From Acidobacteriota bacterium (GTDB lineage Bacteria > Acidobacteriota > Vicinamibacteria > Vicinamibacterales > SCN-69-37): DNA of 46,474 nucleotides. Within the stretch, counting starts at the first letter, position 1, and the number at the start of each line of letters is the position of its first letter. The stretch lies in assembly GCA_005799825.1 (NCBI GenBank), contig SYFT01000074.1:1-46474 (forward strand). The letters run 5' to 3'. Shown piece by piece: positions 42,111 to 46,474 of this stretch. The translations under genes and the position numbers were made by a program. Below the pieces are notes generated by a model. It saw nothing but the letters and a program-made list of their open reading frames with translations, had not been told where the DNA came from and did not search any database.

Positions 42111-43004
42111 ATGGACCGCAAGACCATCGCTGATTACGACCCCGATCTGCTCATTTTGTTTGACGCCTACGTGCATGGGCACGTGGATCGGCGCGGGTTC
42201 CTGGCCCGGGCCACCAAGTTTGCCGTGGGCGGCGTCACCGCCGGCATGCTGCTGGACTCGCTCAGTCCAAAGTTCGCCGAAGCGCAAAAGGTGCCCACGG
42301 ACGACCCCCGTATCAAGGCGGAGCGCGTTGAATACCCGTCGCCCGCCGGCAGCGGCACGATGAAGGGGTATCTCGTGCGGCCGGCGAAGTCCGCGGGCAG
42401 GTTACCGGGCGTGGTGGTGGTGCATGAAAATCGCGGGCTCAATCCGCACATTGAAGACATCACCCGGCGCCTCGCGCTGGACAACTTCATTGCCTTCGCG
42501 CCCGACGCGCTGACCCCGCTCGGCGGCTATCCGGCTGGTGGCGAGGACGAGGCGCGTACGCTGTTTGGCAAACTCGACCAGGCCAAGACCCGCGAAGACA
42601 TGGTGGCGGCCGCCGGCTTCCTGCAGAAACACGCTGAGTGTACCGGGCGCGTCGGCGCGGTGGGCTTCTGCTGGGGTGGAGGCATCTCGAACCTGCTGGC
42701 CACCCGCCTTCCAGACCTGGGCGCCGCGGTGCCGTTCTACGGCAGTGCCGCCGCCGAGGCCGATGTGCCGAAGATCAAGGCGCCGCTCCTGATTCACTAC
42801 GCCGGTACCGACACGCGCATCAACGCCGCCTGGCCGGCGTTTGAGACGGCGCTCAAGGCAGCCACCGTGCGCTACACGATGCACATGTACGACGGCGCCT
42901 CACACGGCTTCAACAACGACACCACGCCGCGCTACGACGAAAAAGCCGCCACGCTGGCCTGGACGCGCACCGTGGAGTTCTTCAACATCCATCTGCACAA
43001 ATAG
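42111..43004 (+). CDS. Tat-exported dienelactone hydrolase family protein
   Basis: Alpha/beta hydrolase of 297 residues. A long n-region precedes the Tat motif DRRGFL at residues 26-31, then a hydrophobic stretch to about residue 54 (SPKFAEAQ). The catalytic triad is visible: Cys in GAVGFCWGGG, Asp in IHYAGTDTRI, His in DGASHGFNN. Classical dienelactone hydrolases open lactones from chlorocatechols in the cytosol; exported relatives have mostly unknown ester or lactone substrates. ATG 42111 is chosen since the YDPDLLILFDAYVHG leader is typical; an ATG at 42081 is possible. Divergent from the kynureninase-like gene. Confidence 0.85.
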   Translation: MDRKTIADYDPDLLILFDAYVHGHVDRRGFLARATKFAVGGVTAGMLLDSLSPKFAEAQKVPTDDPRIKAERVEYPSPAGSGTMKGYLVRPAKSAGRLPGVVVVHENRGLNPHIEDITRRLALDNFIAFAPDALTPLGGYPAGGEDEARTLFGKLDQAKTREDMVAAAGFLQKHAECTGRVGAVGFCWGGGISNLLATRLPDLGAAVPFYGSAAAEADVPKIKAPLLIHYAGTDTRINAAWPAFETALKAATVRYTMHMYDGASHGFNNDTTPRYDEKAATLAWTRTVEFFNIHLHK

Positions 43005-43024
43005 ATACGGCACGGCCCAGGTTT

Positions 43025-43053
43025 TCACACGAGACGCAGAGGACTGAAGGCTC
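43025..43053. repeat. TCACACGAG-type intergenic repeat, copy next to the aldehyde dehydrogenase stop
   Basis: TCACACGAGACGCAGAGG followed by ACTGAAGGCTCCTA fills most of the gap between the convergent hydrolase and aldehyde dehydrogenase genes, ending at the dehydrogenase stop. It resembles the left arm at 44529-44558, allowing a one-base shift. Confidence 0.45.
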
Positions 43054-44505
43054 CTACTGCCCCATCTCGACCCAAACGGTTTTGAGCTGCGTGTAGTAGT
43101 CGAGCGCGTGCATGGACATCTCGCGCCCGAAGCCGCTCTGCTTGTAGCCGCCAAAGGCCGCAGCGGTGTCGTACGTGTTGTAGGTGTTGATCCAGACGGT
43201 GCCGGCTTTGAGCTTTGACGCCACGTAGTGCGCCTTGCGCACGTCGCGCGTCCACACGCCTGAGGCCAGGCCGTAGATCGACGCGTTGGCCTTGCTGATG
43301 GCGTCTTCGACATCGACAAACTCAATGGCCGCAAGCACGGGCCCGAAGATCTCTTCTCTGGCGATCGTCATGTCCACGGTGACATTGCCAAACACGGTCG
43401 GCTGCATGAAAAAGCCCTTGCCCGTGCCGATGTCCGTGCGCTCGCCCCCGGCCAGCAACGTAGCGCCTTCCTGTTTCGCGGTTTCGATATAGCGCAACAC
43501 GCGCTCGAGCTGCGCCTCCGAGGAGATGGCACCGAGACGCGTCTTGGGATTCAGCGGGTCGCCGGCCACCATCTTTTTCGTGCGGTCGGCGATCTTTGCC
43601 AGGAACTCGTCCTTGATCGACGACTCCACCAGCAACCGCGACCCGGCCGCGCACACCTCACCCTTGCCATAAAAAATCCCTATCGTCGCACCGCGGACCG
43701 CCGCGTCGAGATCCGCATCGGCGAAGACGATGTTGGGAGACTTGCCGCCGAGCTCGAGCGTGATGTGCTTAAGCGTGTCGGCCGCGCTTTTCATGATGCC
43801 CTTGCCGGTGGACGTGTCGCCGGTAAACGCAATTTTGTCGATGCCGGGATGGTCCACAATCGCCTGACCAGCGGTGCTGCCCGACCCCGTGATCACATTG
43901 AGCACACCAGGAGGGAAACCCAGAGCCGTGGCCATCTCACCCAGCGCCAGCGCAGTCAGTGGCGTCTGGCTCGCAGGCTTCAGGATGACGGTGTTCCCCA
44001 TCGCCAACGCCGGCGCCACTTTCCAGACGGCGATAAGCAACGGAAAATTCCAGGGGACGATGGCGGCGACAACGCCCACGGGTTCGCGCAACGTGTAGAC
44101 GAGCTGCCCGCCCTTCACCGGAACGGTTTCGCCGTGAATCTTGTCAGCCCAGCCCGCGAAATACTGCAAGCACTCGGCGGCGGCTGGAATTTCGACCTGG
44201 CGGGATTCAGTGATGGGCTTGCCGTTGTGCAACGTCTCGAGACGAGCCACCTCGTCTGCCTGCGCCATCAGCTGCTCGCCCAGCTTGTAGACCAGCCGCC
44301 CTCGCTCACGGGCCGACATCTTGCCCCAGGGCCCTTCGAAGGCGGCACGCGCCGCACGCACGGCTGCATCCACGTCTTCGCTTGTGGCCGAGGCCACTTC
44401 GGCGATCACCTCTTCGGTGGCGGGGTTGATGACTGGCTGCGTCTTGCCATCCGACGCATCACGCCACTCACCGTTAATCAGCAGTTGTTTCCGTCCGAGC
44501 ATCAT
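43054..44505 (-). CDS. NAD(P)-dependent aldehyde dehydrogenase
   Basis: 483 residues of the classical ALDH superfamily. LINGEWRDASDGKTQPVINPATEE at the N terminus; VPWNFPLLIAVWKVAPALAMGN; KPASQTP (cofactor Lys); FTGDTSTGK; general-base Glu in LELGGKSPN; catalytic Cys in GKGEVCAAGSRLLV; FGGYKQSGFGRE near the end. It resembles betaine- or aminomuconate-semialdehyde-type dehydrogenases more than BoxD, so it may oxidise a semialdehyde from ring cleavage. ATG 44505 has GGGAGA 7 bases before it; an adjacent ATG at 44502 is possible. Downstream of boxB and an enoyl-CoA hydratase on the same strand, after a 116-base gap holding a long hairpin. Confidence 0.92.
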   Translation of the reverse strand: MMLGRKQLLINGEWRDASDGKTQPVINPATEEVIAEVASATSEDVDAAVRAARAAFEGPWGKMSARERGRLVYKLGEQLMAQADEVARLETLHNGKPITESRQVEIPAAAECLQYFAGWADKIHGETVPVKGGQLVYTLREPVGVVAAIVPWNFPLLIAVWKVAPALAMGNTVILKPASQTPLTALALGEMATALGFPPGVLNVITGSGSTAGQAIVDHPGIDKIAFTGDTSTGKGIMKSAADTLKHITLELGGKSPNIVFADADLDAAVRGATIGIFYGKGEVCAAGSRLLVESSIKDEFLAKIADRTKKMVAGDPLNPKTRLGAISSEAQLERVLRYIETAKQEGATLLAGGERTDIGTGKGFFMQPTVFGNVTVDMTIAREEIFGPVLAAIEFVDVEDAISKANASIYGLASGVWTRDVRKAHYVASKLKAGTVWINTYNTYDTAAAFGGYKQSGFGREMSMHALDYYTQLKTVWVEMGQ

Positions 44506-44528
44506 GTGCCATCTCCCAACCGGATAAA

Positions 44529-44617
44529 TCACACGAGGCGTGAAGGCGCTGAAGGATCTCAGCCTACCTAAAGAATCCAGACCAGCGATCCATCATGCTC
44601 CTTCTCGCCTCGTGTAA
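44529..44617. repeat. Long stem-loop from two inverted TCACACGAG-type repeats
   Basis: Left arm 44529-44558 (TCACACGAGGCGTGAAGGCG...GGATC) and right arm 44587-44617 (on the minus strand TTACACGAGGCGAGAAGGAG...GGATC) pair over about 30 bases with a few mismatches and one extra base, around a 28-base loop. The core 44531-44549 with 44597-44615 matches at 17 of 19. It sits between the enoyl-CoA hydratase stop and the aldehyde dehydrogenase start, so it could end or process the boxB transcript. Confidence 0.65.
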
Positions 44618-44621
44618 CACT

Positions 44622-45419
44622 CTACGTGCCTTCAAACACCGGTTTGCGCTTCTCGAGACTCGACGCGATGCCCTCTTTCGCATCGCGGCTCTGAAAGAGC
44701 AACTGCTGAAGCTCGCGCTCCATCGCCAGTCCTTCGCCGAACCCGGCCTCCGCCCCAGACTGCACCGCACGCTTGATTCGGCCAACAGCCAGGCTCGCCT
44801 TGTGGGGCGGCGTGAAGGTCTTCGCGTACTCGATGACAGCGTCTAGGAACGACTGCCCCTTCAGGCGATCGGCGTCCCACACCTCGGTGACCAGGCCCGC
44901 GGCCTGCGCCTCGGTCATGGTCATCAGGCGACCGCTGATGATGAGCTCCATCGCTTTCGCCTTGCCGAGCAGGCGCGCCAGACGCTGGGTCCCGCCTGTA
45001 CCGGGCAGCACACCCAGCGCCACCTCGGGCAACCCGATCTTTCCGGCATCCTGCCTCGCGATGCGAAAGTCGGCCGCAAGCGCCACTTCGAGGCCGCCGC
45101 CCACCGTATGGCCGTTGAGCGCGGCAATCACCAGCTTCGGGGTCTGCTCAAAACGGTTTAATGTCTCATTGGCGTGCAGGCAAAAGTAATACTTGTACTC
45201 TGGCGAGGCGTCTTTGAGCATCGCAATCGTCGCGCCGGCACAGAAGAACTTCTCTCCGGCACCGGTCAGCACGATCACATGCACCGCCGGGTCCATTCGC
45301 GCCTCAAGCACGGCCCGGTCAAGCTCCTGCATCAACTCATAGGAATACGTATTCGCCGGCGGCTCACACAATGTGAGGACACGAACTCCAGCATGATCTG
45401 TCACAAGAATTTTATTCAT
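44622..45419 (-). CDS. Enoyl-CoA hydratase/isomerase (crotonase family), boxB-linked
   Basis: 265 residues. FFCAGATIAMLKD and TVGGGLEVALAAD form the CoA and oxyanion sites; catalytic Glu occur in GGGLEVAL and KIGLPEVALGVLPGTGG. The N terminus (VTDHAGVRVLTLCEPPANTYSYELM) with ANTY is a PaaB/PaaG-like variant. It is half the length of BoxC (about 550 aa), so it is not the BoxC ring-opening enzyme. ATG 45419, 25 bases after the boxB stop. Confidence 0.9.
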   Translation of the reverse strand: MNKILVTDHAGVRVLTLCEPPANTYSYELMQELDRAVLEARMDPAVHVIVLTGAGEKFFCAGATIAMLKDASPEYKYYFCLHANETLNRFEQTPKLVIAALNGHTVGGGLEVALAADFRIARQDAGKIGLPEVALGVLPGTGGTQRLARLLGKAKAMELIISGRLMTMTEAQAAGLVTEVWDADRLKGQSFLDAVIEYAKTFTPPHKASLAVGRIKRAVQSGAEAGFGEGLAMERELQQLLFQSRDAKEGIASSLEKRKPVFEGT

Positions 45420-45444
45420 CGTGATCTAAAGCCTATGAAGCTTC

Positions 45445-46474
45445 CTATATTTCCGTGCGCACGTATTCGAAGTTGATCGGCGTCCTGTTCACGCCGCGCG
45501 CCGGAGGGGCGATGTAGTTGGCGAACTTGCCCGTCTCGTAGATGGGCTGGTTCATGATCGACAACAGATACTTCTTGTCGGCGGGACTAGGCAGCCACTC
45601 ATACTTTCTGCGCGCCCACTCATCGTCCGACAAGATGTGGCCCTCTGGATCCGTGTGAATCGATGCAAACTGCCCAATCCCCCGGTTGAACTTGCGGTCC
45701 GGCAGCCGCAAGCGGTCGGAGAAACCGTACTTTTCCAGCGTCTTGTTCCAGCGGGTCACGCCCGACTGGCAGTCGTCCACATACCAATCGCGCAGCACTT
45801 CGTTCATGGCGTTGCGCATCGGCACGGCTTCGCGCTTCACCACGCCCTTCTCAACGATATCGAGGTTGTAGGTCGTTTCAACCACGCGATGTTCGGTCCA
45901 CTTGCCTTCTTCGGCGCGCCCCTTAAGGCCGTTGGCAAAGTAGGACGCGGCGTTAGTCGAGATTTCGTTGCCGTGCAGATCCAGGCTTAGCGAGAACCAG
46001 AGGTTGATGTGTTTCTGGATCGTCGGCAGGTCGATGCCGCCGAGCCTCCGCACGTCCTCTGAGAAGCCCGACTCTTTCATCAACTGGCAGGTGCGTTCGA
46101 CGATGCGGTGGATGCCGGTGTCGCCCACAAACATGTGATGTGCTTCCTCGGTGAGCATGAAGCGGGTGGTGCGCGCCAGCGGATCAAGCGAACTCTCCGA
46201 AAGCGACAGCAACTGCGACTTGCCGTCACGGTCGGTGAACATGGTGAACATGAAGAAGTCGAGCCATGTGTCGATGGGCTCGTTGAACGCTTCAAGGATG
46301 CGTGGCTTGTCCTGGTTGCCGCTCTGACGGGCGAGCAGGTCCTCGGCTTCGTCGCGACCGTCCCGACCGAAGTACGAGTGCAACAGGTAGACAATCGCCC
46401 ACAAATGGCGGCCCTCTTCGACGTTCACTTGGAACAGGTTGCGCATGTCGTACAGACTCGGGCAGCGGTGTCCA
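45445..46474 (-). CDS. boxB: Benzoyl-CoA 2,3-epoxidase, oxygenase subunit (5' end outside window)
   Basis: Diiron oxygenase that epoxidises benzoyl-CoA in aerobic box-pathway benzoate degradation. About 342 C-terminal residues of a roughly 475-residue family are visible; the frame runs off the window end (GHRCPSLYDMRNLFQ precedes the first in-frame ATG, so that ATG is not the start). Diiron ligands: Glu and His in VEEGRH, Asp in FTDRDG 61 residues after that Glu, and Glu and His in TEEAHH 29 residues further, the spacing I recall for BoxB (Glu150, His153, Asp211, Glu240, His243). The first ligand, near residue 120, is upstream of the window. BoxA reductase is not visible. Likely the first gene of the run with an enoyl-CoA hydratase and ALDH. 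Confidence 0.92.
   Translation of the reverse strand, partial: GHRCPSLYDMRNLFQVNVEEGRHLWAIVYLLHSYFGRDGRDEAEDLLARQSGNQDKPRILEAFNEPIDTWLDFFMFTMFTDRDGKSQLLSLSESSLDPLARTTRFMLTEEAHHMFVGDTGIHRIVERTCQLMKESGFSEDVRRLGGIDLPTIQKHINLWFSLSLDLHGNEISTNAASYFANGLKGRAEEGKWTEHRVVETTYNLDIVEKGVVKREAVPMRNAMNEVLRDWYVDDCQSGVTRWNKTLEKYGFSDRLRLPDRKFNRGIGQFASIHTDPEGHILSDDEWARRKYEWLPSPADKKYLLSIMNQPIYETGKFANYIAPPARGVNRTPINFEYVRTEI

Noticed and set aside
44622-45419. The boxB-linked crotonase as BoxC
   Set aside because: BoxC is about twice this length; this is an ordinary 265-residue hydratase.

Overview
The window is GC-rich bacterial chromosome, densely packed, with no tRNA, rRNA, phage, IS or CRISPR that I can see. 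Gene content (Kdo/LPS synthesis, a type IV pilus alignment complex, a Tat-exported GH109-like oxidoreductase, a Tat-exported dienelactone hydrolase, a BoxB-type epoxidase, large outer-membrane proteins) and long head-to-tail gene runs suggest a Gram-negative soil or freshwater heterotroph, most likely an acidobacterium of the Vicinamibacteria type. That placement is inference from gene content, not from a marker-gene tree.

Left part (1-5.6 kb, plus strand): the 3' part of pyrG, then kdsA, kdsD, kdsC, a LapB-like TPR protein and coaE. This is a Kdo/LPS synthesis and control block. A REP-like double palindrome ends it, facing a long minus-strand run.

5.7-18.3 kb (minus strand): read from its start at 18253, the run is pilM-N-O-P-Q, a beta-rich lipoprotein, an Ig/PKD-repeat protein, a small TPR protein, an M24 peptidase, accB, accC and thiE. 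Junctions are mostly 4-base overlaps. An amino-acid permease and folD follow, with a promoter of their own inside the thiE 3' end.

18.5-24.8 kb (plus strand): rplM-rpsI-rpsB-tsf behind a near-consensus sigma70 promoter, then a 420-base repeat-rich spacer, then pyrH-frr-thrC-asparaginase. pyrH looks leaderless. A second REP-like unit closes this block.

24.8-33.6 kb: mixed housekeeping genes: a PepSY membrane protein, phosphofructokinase, a CxxC protein divergent from an endonuclease/exonuclease/phosphatase-fold enzyme, a TlpA-like thioredoxin with a tiny overlapping partner, a 1039-residue peptidase/propeller/beta-barrel protein, a hotdog thioesterase, coaA and a 7Fe ferredoxin. Two divergent pairs have start codons 17 and 0 bases apart, with -10-like boxes placed for leaderless mRNAs.

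33.6-42.0 kb (minus strand, apart from a cupredoxin): a seven-gene run. It begins with a kynureninase-like PLP enzyme, a 3-hydroxyacyl-CoA dehydrogenase and an enoyl-CoA hydratase. It continues with a compact sugar cassette: GH109-like oxidoreductase, sodium/solute symporter, sugar-1-phosphate nucleotidyltransferase and a galactokinase-like GHMP kinase with an altered sugar-binding motif.

42.1-46.5 kb: a Tat-exported dienelactone hydrolase faces a minus-strand run of boxB (5' end outside the window), an enoyl-CoA hydratase and an aldehyde dehydrogenase. With the neighbouring CoA-ester enzymes this suggests aerobic catabolism of an aromatic compound through CoA thioesters.
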